Below, in pieces: positions 52,324-61,053 of a stretch of 64,000 bases of DNA (the stretch's first letter is position 1; each line of letters begins with the position of its first letter). The translations under genes and the position numbers were made by a program. Source of the stretch: SB11 sp943370295 (GTDB taxonomy: Bacteria; Bacteroidota; Bacteroidia; UBA8524); assembly GCA_943370295.1 (NCBI GenBank), contig CALRQL020000010.1, positions 1-64,000 of the forward strand. Reading direction: 5' to 3'. The notes under the pieces are model-generated. The model worked only from the letters and a program-made list of their open reading frames with translations. It did no database searches and was not told the origin of the DNA.

Positions 52324-52596
52324 ATGACAACAGAAAAGCAAAAGCACAATGTCAATGACTCCGTTGACGATGAACGGATGAGAAAAATAGCAGAAAAGCT
52401 AAAGGAACTCAGGAAAAAAGCTGGGTACACTAATTATGAGAATTTCGCCTGGGATAATGAGATTGGTAGAGTACAATACTGGAGAATGGAAAAGGGTGCA
52501 AACTTTACGATGGTTAGTTTCTTAAAAATTCTTGATGCCCATAAAATCTCCTTACAGGATTTTTTTAGTTCAGGATTTGAGGAAAAAACAAAATAA
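52324..52596 (+). CDS. XRE-like HTH protein
   Basis: This 90-residue protein has a Cro/CI-like fold: ERMRKIAEKLKELRKKAGYTNYENFAWDN, RVQYWRMEKG, FTMVSFLKILDAHKISLQDFF. It may control neighbouring element genes. The ATG at 52324 is preferred; a TTG at 52306 would add six residues. It is divergent from the FISUMP lipoprotein gene. The gap 52597-52836 contains no supported gene, only an inverted pair ACCGCACG/CGTGCGGT. Confidence 0.75.
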   Translation: MTTEKQKHNVNDSVDDERMRKIAEKLKELRKKAGYTNYENFAWDNEIGRVQYWRMEKGANFTMVSFLKILDAHKISLQDFFSSGFEEKTK

Positions 52597-52836
52597 TATT
52601 CCCTCCCTTACTTTTTACTATCTATAGCCTTGGCTCTTTCTTCAAGGGTTAAAGGCTTTTGTGTTTTATCTTTTCAAATTCTACTGTGGTGAATACCTAT
52701 TCGTCAGGCCAAAGCTACCGCACGCCGGGAACTTCCGCAATCAATGCTCCTACGGATTCCTAATTGCAGAAAACCCAATGTCGTGCGGTTTTCGCTTGCC
52801 TGTCGAACAATTTATTCATTAACCACAGTATTCATT

Positions 52837-53160
52837 ATGAAAACACCCAAAATCACACTTATTAGCCCTGAACTTAAAGCCGAATTCGCCCGTATTGGCG
52901 AACAACGTGAAGTCAAAGACCCTATTGTCGTAGCCAAATTCTTTAATCCAACAGGGGTAGCTACTTGGTGGGCTATTGCCTATTATCCAGAAGAAAACAT
53001 CTGCTTCGGCTATGTTACAGGACTGTTTGAAGACGAGTTCGGCTACTTCTCAATTGACGAATTGGAAGAACTGGTATTACCTCCTTTGGGCTTGCGTATC
53101 GAGCGTGATTTGTTCTTTACACCTTGTCCAATTTCAAAAGTTAAAAATGAACTGCCATAG
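52837..53160 (+). CDS. DUF2958 family protein
   Basis: The 107-residue protein matches DUF2958: DPIVVAKFFNPTGVATWWAIAYYPEENICFGYVTGLFEDEFGYFSIDELEEL and an IERDLFF end (broken here into the order seen). DUF2958 genes are typical passengers of plasmids and integrative elements; the role is unknown. The start at 52837 is preferred over an upstream frame to 52744. Confidence 0.85.
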   Translation: MKTPKITLISPELKAEFARIGEQREVKDPIVVAKFFNPTGVATWWAIAYYPEENICFGYVTGLFEDEFGYFSIDELEELVLPPLGLRIERDLFFTPCPISKVKNELP

Positions 53161-53172
53161 GGCAGTTTTTTT
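53150..53172 (+). terminator. Terminator of the DUF2958 gene
   Basis: AACTGCC-ATAG-GGCAGTT followed by TTTTT overlaps the stop codon. Confidence 0.85.
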
Positions 53173-53221
53173 AATGGTTAGAAAGTTTCGTAGAAACTTA
53201 ATCGCCCCCGTGGCGTGAGCG

Positions 53222-53301
53222 GCAAGATTGCCTGTCCATCGGGAGACACTAACGTTACTCCCCGATTTGGACAGGCTATCTTGCGAAGGGTGACCCTTTC
53301 G
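53222..53301. other. oriT: Candidate origin of transfer (oriT)
   Basis: GCAAGATTGCCTGTCC...GGACAGGCTATCTTGC is a long inverted repeat (arms 53222-53237 and 53269-53284, with one mismatch). The right arm ends in TATCTTGC, close to the MOBP nick-site consensus YATCCTG/C known from RP4. A second palindrome, CGAAGGGTGACCCTTTCG, follows directly at 53284-53301. The relaxase and MobC genes are 1 kb away. The RP4 comparison is from known biology; the assignment is inference. Confidence 0.5.
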
Positions 53302-53371
53302 AATCCCTAGTAAAAATAAAATTAGTGAGTATATTGGCAAAATATTTAAATTCGTTAAATTCCATAAACTG

Positions 53372-54214
53372 ATGGATGTAGTAAATATCATAGCAGCTAT
53401 TATACTTGGCCTTTTTGCAGCTTGGTTGACTTGGTATACTTATATACGGTCAAGAAAAGATAATAGATTGTTAGCCATAGAAAGTGGTGATTTGGATAAA
53501 TCAAAACCTACAATTTATCTATTTGGGCATCCCTTAAAGAATGGTAAAAAATATAGTCTCACTATGGGTATGCACTATTCCAAGTTTGAAAAATTAGTTT
53601 ATAACTTTCCACTTCAAATAAAGAATGATGGAAAGAAATCACTTAAAAACATAACAGCAATATTCTTCTATGCTCGAGAATCAATTCTACCCGTAGAAGA
53701 TGATTTCGTTAAGGTGAGTTCATTTATGCATGATGATTTCTTTAAAAGAAAATATTCCAAAAATGCACATGGAACTCATGTTACATTTTCAATCCAACAA
53801 TTAAACCCCCAACTAACAGCAGAAATTGGGGATTTAATTAAATTAGAGAAAACAGATGTTTTTTTTGATCATGAGGTTACAACTTTAGATAAGATAAGGG
53901 CAAGAGTAAAATATAAACTCACTACAGTGCATGTGTTCAGTGTTGTAGTTACAGCAGAAGACCATGTACCAATAACCGTTAAATTTGAAATTTCGTTACC
54001 TAATTCAGAAGGATATAATGATTTTTGTAATGATTATTTAAATGAAATCCAAACAGGCCTTAGTAAAAATGATGTGCATGAAGTTTCAACTGCATATTTT
54101 TGTATTCAGCCTGACATTGAATTTTTACAACAATTAGATGAAATGACTGTGCACATCGTAAAAAGCGTCAAAGGTGCGCAGATTCTTGCGCTTGAACCAA
54201 TCATTAGTAATTAA
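53372..54214 (+). CDS. Membrane-anchored hypothetical protein
   Basis: The 280-residue protein has one N-terminal helix (VVNIIAAIILGLFAAWLTWYTYI) and then a soluble cytoplasmic part without a recognised domain. Its 3' end overlaps the convergent relaxase gene by 11 bp. It may be a cargo gene of unknown function. AT-rich codon use is unlike the mobilisation genes next to it. Confidence 0.65.
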   Translation: MDVVNIIAAIILGLFAAWLTWYTYIRSRKDNRLLAIESGDLDKSKPTIYLFGHPLKNGKKYSLTMGMHYSKFEKLVYNFPLQIKNDGKKSLKNITAIFFYARESILPVEDDFVKVSSFMHDDFFKRKYSKNAHGTHVTFSIQQLNPQLTAEIGDLIKLEKTDVFFDHEVTTLDKIRARVKYKLTTVHVFSVVVTAEDHVPITVKFEISLPNSEGYNDFCNDYLNEIQTGLSKNDVHEVSTAYFCIQPDIEFLQQLDEMTVHIVKSVKGAQILALEPIISN

Positions 54215-55058
54215 TTTCCCTACCATTAAACTCTAAATTAATCTTTTGCCGAATTTCTTTTATTTCCTCCAAAGTCCTTTCTTCCTCTGATAAATCCTTC
54301 CCTAAGGCATTAAACTTTTTCATATCCACCCCTAGGCTAGAAAAACGGTAGTTTTTGTCATCTAATGTAATGCCATAAGCCTTACCGCCACGTTCATAAT
54401 GATGTAGGCCACTTTCCTGCAATAACTCTAGAAAATGCTTTTGGTTATTGGCTTGTTTAAATGCATCGTTTACCTTTTGGGATAGTTCAGCTTTTATATA
54501 CGCTTTTGAGTTTTTAGTTTTAACTCCATATTCTTTCTGTGATAAGTATTCTTTACAAGCTCCGTGATTAGGTAATGAGTTTTCAAGTAGGGGATATTTT
54601 TCTTTCTGATATTCCTGAAGTTGTATTTTGAGTTCCTGCATCTCACCTTTTGTCATTCGAAATGCCTTACCCTTCCTATATTCCAAGGCGGAAATTAGGC
54701 AGTGTATGTGAGTGTGCCCTGTATCTTGGTGAATAGCGGACAAGTACATTCCTTCTCTTCCCCTTAACTCAATAAACTTAGCTGTAATATCGGTAAGCAT
54801 TTCTTTTGAAATCTTATCGCTATCCAAACTGTTAAAGGATAAAATGGCATGATAGAAATAGACTTGTCCTTTTCTTTCTTGTTTACGGAAAGCTTCATTG
54901 ATATAAAGTTCCCTTATCCATTGATTTACTGTGCTTCCACGGAAGTTGTGTAGGTAGGGTTCTGGTTTTTTATCATTAGCGCCTTTACCCTCTTTAAGAA
55001 TATAATTTATAAGGCTTCCATAGCCGGGACTACAGCGAGAGAGTATCTTGAAAATCAT
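54204..55058 (-). CDS. mobA: Relaxase/mobilisation nuclease (MobA, MOBP-like)
   Basis: The 284-residue protein has the relaxase fold: an N-terminal Tyr (Y13 in SPGYGSLINY) and the triple-His metal motif with H110 and HTHIH at 115-119. It nicks one strand at oriT and leads it into the recipient. It lacks a helicase part, as usual for small mobilisable elements of Bacteroidota. The start overlaps the mobC stop by 29 bp, so the two are translated together. Confidence 0.92.
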   Translation of the reverse strand: MIFKILSRCSPGYGSLINYILKEGKGANDKKPEPYLHNFRGSTVNQWIRELYINEAFRKQERKGQVYFYHAILSFNSLDSDKISKEMLTDITAKFIELRGREGMYLSAIHQDTGHTHIHCLISALEYRKGKAFRMTKGEMQELKIQLQEYQKEKYPLLENSLPNHGACKEYLSQKEYGVKTKNSKAYIKAELSQKVNDAFKQANNQKHFLELLQESGLHHYERGGKAYGITLDDKNYRFSSLGVDMKKFNALGKDLSEEERTLEEIKEIRQKINLEFNGREINY

Positions 55059-55494
55059 AACCGAGATACTTCATTAATAGTTGCTCGCTTTCTTGTAAAA
55101 GAATATCCGCTTCTCTTAATCCAGGTTCCAAATGTAAATAGCTTTTTTTATTGGCCAGTAATACACCCGCCATACTTACTTTTTGAAGTATCGTAAGGAG
55201 TGAATCTTTGTTGGCGATAATCTCTTTTTTATTGGCGGCAGATAATGCAGCCTGCCTAACAAAATTGGTATTTGTTAAGCCTTTTGAGAGAGCCGCCTTA
55301 TTTATTGTTTCTATTTCCTTTTTGGTAAAGTTGGGCCTAAGTTCAGGCTTTTGTTTTAGCCTTTGGCGTTTCCACTGGCTTTTGTATTGTTTCCTGTATT
55401 CCTTCTTTGCCGCCAGTATTTCTTCATCCGAACAGCCAAGAACCCCCTTTTGTAAAAGGTAGCGGTAAAGTTCTTGGCTTCGGATTTTTTTCAT
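55030..55494 (-). CDS. mobC: MobC-like relaxosome accessory protein
   Basis: The 154-residue basic protein has a ribbon-helix-helix-like part (LRPNFTKKEIETINKAALSKGLTNTNFVRQAAL) typical of MobC/NikA-type factors, preceded by a Lys/Arg-rich region (KKEYRKQYKSQWKRQRLK). It should bind oriT and assist MobA. It is directly upstream of mobA. Confidence 0.82.
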   Translation of the reverse strand: MKKIRSQELYRYLLQKGVLGCSDEEILAAKKEYRKQYKSQWKRQRLKQKPELRPNFTKKEIETINKAALSKGLTNTNFVRQAALSAANKKEIIANKDSLLTILQKVSMAGVLLANKKSYLHLEPGLREADILLQESEQLLMKYLGYDFQDTLSL

Positions 55495-55527
55495 TTACAG
55501 CGGTGGTTTATGCTTACTGTTAATTAG

Positions 55528-55983
55528 TTATAGTTCAGGCTCAATATCCCTTTCCCATTCATCCTCCCTTAGGCGTGAGGCTTCAATTTCATCGAGAAGT
55601 TCCCGGGCTTCTATGTCTGAAAGCTCTTTTTCATTTTCAGAAGTAACCTGCTTCTCTTTAGCACTACCGTTTACTTTTCCCTTTTTGTTTGAGTCTGAAT
55701 TTTTATAGTTTTCGTTTTTGGGGTTGTTGAAATTGGTAACGGATGTATTCAAATCCTCACGTTCAGTTTGTAAGTTGTTTTCTCGTTTTTCAAGGGCTTC
55801 AAGTTCCATCCCCTGTGCTTTAGTGGCAATACCTGATTCACTATTTGCAATGGCAATTAGGATGGTTGCTTTACTGTCGAGAATCTCCAATAAGGCTTCT
55901 TCGTTATTCTTCAATTTCCATTCAAGCATTGACTTGGCGGCATCTTTTAATATGGTATCCTCTTTTTTAATTGTTGTTTTCAT
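55528..55983 (-). CDS. Charged coiled-coil protein
   Basis: The 151-residue protein is rich in Glu, Lys and Asn, with helical heptads and an acidic C-terminus (ELSDIEARELLDEIEASRLR). No known domain. It lies between mobC and the coupling-protein gene, on the same strand and tightly packed, so it probably assists transfer, perhaps by linking relaxosome and coupling protein. Confidence 0.65.
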   Translation of the reverse strand: MKTTIKKEDTILKDAAKSMLEWKLKNNEEALLEILDSKATILIAIANSESGIATKAQGMELEALEKRENNLQTEREDLNTSVTNFNNPKNENYKNSDSNKKGKVNGSAKEKQVTSENEKELSDIEARELLDEIEASRLREDEWERDIEPEL

Positions 55984-55999
55984 TTGGTTATATTTTAAT

Positions 56000-57439
56000 T
56001 TAAAGTTCAGTCGGAAGTGGTATTAAGGGTAATTCTTCAAAAGGTACTTTGGATGATGGTTTAGGTACTGGTAGCTTAGAAAGTTTTTTATACTTCATAC
56101 TTTTGAAATAAGGGTGCATTTTCGTGAAGATGGCACGGTTAGAACCGGCTAGAATGAGAGCAGTATTTGTCTTCATGGTTCTAATCTCATCGGTAGTCAT
56201 AAGGGGTCGCGAACGGATATTTCCCTTTTCATCTGCATATTGAAAAGTACCAAGAAGCCGTTCCAGTTCTTGACAAGTGTTTAATGGTGCTCCAGGAAAA
56301 AATATCTTTGAATAGCTGTTAGACTTAATGGCTTCGGCTTCGTAAGTTCCATAAAGATGAATAAACTGATTAAAGTCTTGGGAAATAGTCATAATTCCTG
56401 ATTTAAATTTTCTCAGATTGGCCAATGCTATTGGAAGCGTAGGCAGGTAGAGCGAAGAGGCTTCATCTAAAATGAAGAAAACACTTTTATCTTCTTTTTC
56501 TGGTAATTTGTCCATTAAATGAGCGAAAAATTGTTCAAAAAATATTGCTGAAAGAGTAGAATAATATTTCATATCCCCTGTTTTATTTTGAATGAATAAT
56601 ATTGTTTTTTCTTTTCTAAAAGCGTCAAAATCTATGCTATCAAAAGCCGTGACAACTTGTACCTTAGGGTCATTGAAGATAGATAGAGCCGCCCGGCAGG
56701 TACTGGTAATAGAAATTAATAATTTTTTATCCATTACCAAGAATTGTTTATATTCATTTAATATATTCCTGTCATTACATTTGGCCACAAGTACATCCAA
56801 GGCACCAGGTTTAGCAGCCATGCTGTCTAAAAGAAGTTTTACGTTGGCAAGATTCTGATACCACATATTATTTTTTTTCAGAATTCGCATTAATAGTGAA
56901 ATTAACATCACGGATTGAGTACCCCAAAACGGATCTTTACTTTCGCCTAAAGCATTTCGAACCAATAGCATTGCCACCTTTTGGATGCCCGAAGCGTCAT
57001 TTGCCCTTGCCATAGGATTATAACCGTCAGATATTAAATCGTCTGAATAATGAATTACCTTGAGGTTAAATTCCAACTGTTTACCCACTGGGGCTGCTGC
57101 CCTAAAAAGTTCACCCGAGGGATCGTGAACAACAATACTATGGCCGTTTTTTAAGAGGTTATAAATAGTCGGTATACAAACACTTACTGATTTACCACTA
57201 CCACTACCCCCAAGCACCATTGAAGACATATATGAGTCTTTAACGGTTAGGTTTCCGTGGCCGTTTAACGCAAACCCTTTGTTATAGACACTTAGAATTG
57301 AATTGGGTGAGAGGAAATCTGCATCCAGTTCTTGCTTACGCTTCGTGCCTGATTGAAAAATTGTTTGGAATATATCGGCTATAAGTTCCAAAATACCTTT
57401 AAATATGCCACCAATTATTTCAATGAATATATCTATCAT
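56000..57439 (-). CDS. Type IV coupling protein (VirD4/TraG family)
   Basis: The 479-residue ATPase has an N-terminal hydrophobic anchor, Walker A GGSGSGKS (77-84), HDPSGELFRAA and a Walker B FFILDEASSL near residue 325, then TISQDFNQF and LERLLGTF as in TraD/VirD4 proteins. It brings the relaxosome to a mating channel. The N-terminal membrane part is short, with no full two-helix domain. It is cotranscribed with the mob genes. Confidence 0.92.
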   Translation of the reverse strand: MIDIFIEIIGGIFKGILELIADIFQTIFQSGTKRKQELDADFLSPNSILSVYNKGFALNGHGNLTVKDSYMSSMVLGGSGSGKSVSVCIPTIYNLLKNGHSIVVHDPSGELFRAAAPVGKQLEFNLKVIHYSDDLISDGYNPMARANDASGIQKVAMLLVRNALGESKDPFWGTQSVMLISLLMRILKKNNMWYQNLANVKLLLDSMAAKPGALDVLVAKCNDRNILNEYKQFLVMDKKLLISITSTCRAALSIFNDPKVQVVTAFDSIDFDAFRKEKTILFIQNKTGDMKYYSTLSAIFFEQFFAHLMDKLPEKEDKSVFFILDEASSLYLPTLPIALANLRKFKSGIMTISQDFNQFIHLYGTYEAEAIKSNSYSKIFFPGAPLNTCQELERLLGTFQYADEKGNIRSRPLMTTDEIRTMKTNTALILAGSNRAIFTKMHPYFKSMKYKKLSKLPVPKPSSKVPFEELPLIPLPTEL

Positions 57440-57458
57440 TTGTTATTAAAGAGTTAAA

Positions 57459-57632
57459 CTATCCTACACGGTTTTCAATAAATTCTATTAGCTTTCCAAT
57501 GATTGCATGGATAATTTTAGCTATGATTATTATGATAAAGAGTACGACCTTTAGTATGCCTTTGAAGAAAAGTTTGGTGGCTTCACTTAGTGAGTCCACC
57601 AAACCGTTACTATTTGATTGTTTCTGTCCCAT
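57459..57632 (-). CDS. Small membrane protein of the mobilisation operon
   Basis: The 57-residue protein starts at the ATG at 57632 with AAAGGAG upstream, 4 bp after the stop of the preceding gene. It has one strongly hydrophobic helix (KVVLFIIIIIAKIIHAIIG). It probably partners the coupling protein, whose gene begins 20 bp downstream. The frame extends to 57692, but the ribosome-binding site supports the shorter form. Confidence 0.7.
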   Translation of the reverse strand: MGQKQSNSNGLVDSLSEATKLFFKGILKVVLFIIIIIAKIIHAIIGKLIEFIENRVG

Positions 57633-57636
57633 AACG

Positions 57637-58368
57637 TTACTCCTTTGGTATGGTGGACGAAACAGATACCTTGGCTTTATGACAGGTGCCATAATACCAT
57701 TTGAAAAATTGGCTTACGGAATGAAACTGCTCATCCTGTTCTTTGTTAATTGGCTTATGAACAAAAACAATTTCAATACCGCCTAGTGGTGGCAAAGGAT
57801 ATTCCCGGTCAAGGATTTGACGAACTGTTTCCGGGTTTGTTTTAAGCAATGCATACTGCTTTTTATCGTATACGCTAAGAGCTGAGGTATGCTCCATTAG
57901 GTCACTAAGCACAATGACTTTTTTGCCCTCGCAGTCTTTACAGTCCGCAATCTCCACAAGCATTTTTGATAATGTGTAACATACAAAAGAACCCTGAGTA
58001 CCTATGGGCTTTTTCTTAATTTCTGAGATATGCTGTTCAATGTGGGCATAAAAGGTATCCCGCATCATTTTTCGCTCGAGGATATTGGCGGTAAGTTCGC
58101 TTTGTCCATGTACGTTGAATTTCTGTGTTTCAGTATATCGCAAACTAGAAATGAAGCCAATAGTGCAAGTAGAGGGAGCATTAAGATTTTTATTTATTGC
58201 AAAAATTGGCTTTAATTCTTCGATTGATAAATCATTTACCTGTTTAAAAGTATCCGATAAATCAATCAAAATGGCAACAGTATTACCCTGGGGTTCGGTT
58301 ATGAGACCGTTGCAAGCTATGCTACACGTAACCCAGCAGAACGCTATGTATTTAATCAACTTTTTCAT
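57637..58368 (-). CDS. Lipoprotein with possible vWA-like fold
   Basis: The 243-residue protein has a signal peptide with lipobox (C-S-I-A-C). The mature part begins with VAILIDLSDTF, a D-x-S-x-T-like metal site of vWA folds, and later has KVIVLSDLMEH at the position of the second metal loop. It is encoded between a four-helix membrane protein and the small membrane protein, so it may belong to an element-specific envelope complex. Confidence 0.6.
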   Translation of the reverse strand: MKKLIKYIAFCWVTCSIACNGLITEPQGNTVAILIDLSDTFKQVNDLSIEELKPIFAINKNLNAPSTCTIGFISSLRYTETQKFNVHGQSELTANILERKMMRDTFYAHIEQHISEIKKKPIGTQGSFVCYTLSKMLVEIADCKDCEGKKVIVLSDLMEHTSALSVYDKKQYALLKTNPETVRQILDREYPLPPLGGIEIVFVHKPINKEQDEQFHSVSQFFKWYYGTCHKAKVSVSSTIPKE

Positions 58369-59440
58369 TGTATTGGTTGGGGTTTAAAGGTATTTCATCG
58401 TAGTAAGTAGTCAGGGCGGGCGGAGCCTGAGAAAAACATTGAGGGATATAGCCTGCTTGAGCAGTAAAGCATTTTTTAAATTCGCTTACACTCAATTTAT
58501 AGTATGCAATTATTGTTTTTTCGCAGCCTCGGGCATAATGAAGCAGGCTTAATGTTTTGTTTTTTATAACCTCAATTTCATTCTTATTGGCCTGAAATTT
58601 TTGATTGAGATATACCAAACGTGCCTTTAATTCTCTGGTTTTTGCAAGCCTTTGGATAGCTTCTTTACGCTGGCGAATTTGTTCGTAGCTTGGCTTTATT
58701 AAATGCAGGTAGATGAGGTGAAAGGCAGCAAATGCGAGAATTGATAACACAGTAAGGCTCCATGCTGGTATATCGCCCCCAGTATTGGATTTGTAGAAAT
58801 CACTTCGCATCGCACAGAGGATATAAACTGAAATCCCGACTAGTATTCCCATCGCGCCAGTAGCCAATAATTTAGCCTTTTTACTTTTTAGCCGTTCCGT
58901 AAATTTGGTGCCAAGGGTGCTAACTACAGCAATGGCCAATGAACAGCCGAGGCCAAGTAAAAGGCTGACAATAAAACTACTACCTGTTCTTTGGAATGCG
59001 CTGCCTAAAAAATAAGCATCTACACTCAAGATTATAAAAGCAATTACAAAAGCAAGTGTAAGGCGGCGGCTTGGTTTTGAAGGTATGATTATATTTCCGA
59101 TGCTTTTTTCTTCAATAGCAAGGTCACCGGCCACTTTATCAGCTTCAAGCAAAAGTGCTACATTTTCAGCTTCAAGATTTTCAATGGAGGTCTTAGCTTT
59201 TTGGATTACAGAATAACCGCCATTAATTTCAAAAGCTTTTGCTGTTAATACATTGTAGGCTGCTAAAACTGGCTCGACCAAAACAGATAGCTGTATTTCA
59301 GGGTGAAGTGGTGTTTTAACGGCTGTGGTGACACCGATGAGGCCTGCTGTGCGCAGGCTCTCATCGTGTTTGGTTTCAATAAAGGCATCAAGAGCCGGGT
59401 TTGAATACGCTCCATCAGAAGGGATAATTAAGGTGCTCAT
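58352..59440 (-). CDS. Multi-helix membrane protein of unknown function
   Basis: The 362-residue protein has a soluble N-terminal region of about 120 residues, four membrane helices (about 125-250), then a coiled coil (YEQIRQRKEAIQRLAKTREL). No known family was recognised. The ATG at 59440 is chosen because it overlaps the upstream stop as ATGA. It also overlaps the downstream lipoprotein gene by 17 bp, so both are cotranscribed with the mob genes. Confidence 0.7.
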   Translation of the reverse strand: MSTLIIPSDGAYSNPALDAFIETKHDESLRTAGLIGVTTAVKTPLHPEIQLSVLVEPVLAAYNVLTAKAFEINGGYSVIQKAKTSIENLEAENVALLLEADKVAGDLAIEEKSIGNIIIPSKPSRRLTLAFVIAFIILSVDAYFLGSAFQRTGSSFIVSLLLGLGCSLAIAVVSTLGTKFTERLKSKKAKLLATGAMGILVGISVYILCAMRSDFYKSNTGGDIPAWSLTVLSILAFAAFHLIYLHLIKPSYEQIRQRKEAIQRLAKTRELKARLVYLNQKFQANKNEIEVIKNKTLSLLHYARGCEKTIIAYYKLSVSEFKKCFTAQAGYIPQCFSQAPPALTTYYDEIPLNPNQYNEKVD

Positions 59441-59712
59441 ACGCCACCCCCTTTCTGCCACATAGGCTGTTTCTTTCTTCTACAGTGGGTTACTTTACTT
59501 GCTTTAAGAGCCATTGTAACAAGCACACGGTCGTGGTGTTTAAGGTGGCATACATTGAGTTCGCCAAATGAAGGCCTGTTTTTAAGGTCACTTTTCCTGC
59601 AAGCAGGTTTAGGTGCGGGGCTGGTTTTTTGTACAAAAACTTCCTTTAGAAAGGGATTAAGCTTGAGATGCCCTTTACTGGCAATTTCGTTGAATGTAAC
59701 AGGGTTCTGCAT
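59437..59712 (-). CDS. Small basic hypothetical protein
   Basis: The 91-residue protein from the ATG at 59712 is basic and has scattered Cys/His (CHLKHHDR, HCRRKKQ), perhaps a zinc- or DNA-binding protein. A TTG at 59743 would add 11 residues. It is the first gene of the mobilisation-associated operon. Confidence 0.55.
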   Translation of the reverse strand: MQNPVTFNEIASKGHLKLNPFLKEVFVQKTSPAPKPACRKSDLKNRPSFGELNVCHLKHHDRVLVTMALKASKVTHCRRKKQPMWQKGGGV

Positions 59713-59902
59713 AAGACATTTGTTTTTCAATAACAAATGGCCCAAATTTGAAGAAGGGTTTGGAGTGGTTATCAGGGGTTGACATTTTAATCTATTTATA
59801 ATACAATACCCCTGAAGTTGTTCTATTCAAGTAGCTGGTGGTTTTCTAGGCCGTTTGCCAGACTACATGTAATCAACCTCCCCCATCTTCGGATGGGGTT
59901 TG

Positions 59903-60034
59903 TTAATTACTGGGAGTCTCCTTAACTCCATTTAAATGTTGAACAATCAGCTTTCCAAAGGCTGTACCTTTTAACACAACTTTGCTTTTGGCAGTTGCGC
60001 TGTGGATTTGGTGGTGGAATCTTTTGTTTTTCAT
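59903..60034 (-). CDS. Possible short ORF, 43 residues
   Basis: It reads MKNKRFHHQIHSATAKSKVV... to ...KETPSN and stop in the otherwise gene-free 59746-60132 region. It is basic and lacks a clear ribosome-binding site. A hairpin CCCCATC-TTCG-GATGGGG (59881-59898) lies just downstream and could be its terminator. Support is weak. Confidence 0.3.
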   Translation of the reverse strand: MKNKRFHHQIHSATAKSKVVLKGTAFGKLIVQHLNGVKETPSN

Positions 60035-60132
60035 TGAACTTATAAATGTTCAACAAAAGTCATCACAACATATTGATTAGTAAGTATTTCGGAAGAAAAT
60101 CGGACGGACGAAAATCGGATGGGGCAACTATA

Positions 60133-61053
60133 CTAATCGCAGAGTATTCCATGTTCCTGAAATATCTTTATTTGCTTCTTTAAATCCGCTAGATATCTAT
60201 TTTTAATATGATAGCACTCCTTTAAATTATCCAGTTTAGTATCAACGTAAGTAGCTATTGTATTAATAATAATTTTGTTACTATCAAAGTATATGGGATT
60301 GTAAATAAAACCTTTTCGGTTGTCGTCAATCATTGAGGCACTTAACCTTTTTTTTACATCAGTGGAACTATTATTAAATCGTAGAATTAGTTTTCTTAAT
60401 CTTCTATCATCATGGTCAAAGTATAAAAAAACGCCATACTCCCCATTGTAAGCCATGCAGATAAAGAGCGTCATGTTAATCTGAAAAACTGTTTTGCCCT
60501 CAGAAGATAAAATATTCATGTCATCCACATCATAACAGGAGCCTGCAAAATCTCTAATTGTAGTTTTGTCCTCTACTAATTCTATGCCCTTTATTTCTTG
60601 TGGAACTTGTTTTGTATCAAGAAATTTAACTGCGTCTTGTATAGCATCTTTAAAATGATCCTTATCTGATTTCGTAATGCCACCTTCAATATTTCCCTTT
60701 CCTGGGGTATCGTAATATGATTTGTTGGGGAAATAATCTCGTAAAAATTCGGCAACCTGATTACCCTCAGGGCCAGAATAAAATATCCAGTATTTGGAGA
60801 GAAAATCAAAGTTTGTTTTTGACAGTTCTTTAAAAATTTCTTTTGGTGTATACAATCGGTCAGGAAATACTAACTGCCAATCTACAATATAAATATCTGC
60901 TGGTTGGGAAACTAAGGTAGTAATATAGTCAGGGAAATTGGTTGTTTCTTCTACTAGAAAGCCTACAAACTCAAAAGATGTTGGGTCAATCTTTGCGCTA
61001 ATTTTTTCATAGGTTCTTTTACTGTCCTCTATTATTAATATTTTATACTTCAT
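60133..61053 (-). CDS. Response-regulator-like protein with unknown output domain
   Basis: The 306-residue protein begins with a receiver domain: ILIIEDSKRTYEKI (E9, D10), phospho-acceptor D58 in IYIVDWQ, and S93 in WIFYSGP. The second half (about 150-306) has no LytTR, HTH or other output domain that I recognise. It overlaps the kinase gene by 11 bp, so the two form a pair. The output may be protein-protein or enzymatic. Confidence 0.75.
   Translation of the reverse strand: MKYKILIIEDSKRTYEKISAKIDPTSFEFVGFLVEETTNFPDYITTLVSQPADIYIVDWQLVFPDRLYTPKEIFKELSKTNFDFLSKYWIFYSGPEGNQVAEFLRDYFPNKSYYDTPGKGNIEGGITKSDKDHFKDAIQDAVKFLDTKQVPQEIKGIELVEDKTTIRDFAGSCYDVDDMNILSSEGKTVFQINMTLFICMAYNGEYGVFLYFDHDDRRLRKLILRFNNSSTDVKKRLSASMIDDNRKGFIYNPIYFDSNKIIINTIATYVDTKLDNLKECYHIKNRYLADLKKQIKIFQEHGILCD

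Noticed and set aside
52608..52670. Minus-strand stretch DKTQKPLTLEERAKAIDSKK followed by a stop
   Set aside because: It looks like the tail of a lost gene but is only 20 codons with a stop just upstream; too short to support.
53222..53301. Integron attC site
   Set aside because: The region is palindromic, but the R'/R'' core sites (GTTRRRY and RYYYAAC) at the expected places are lacking; oriT explains the layout better.
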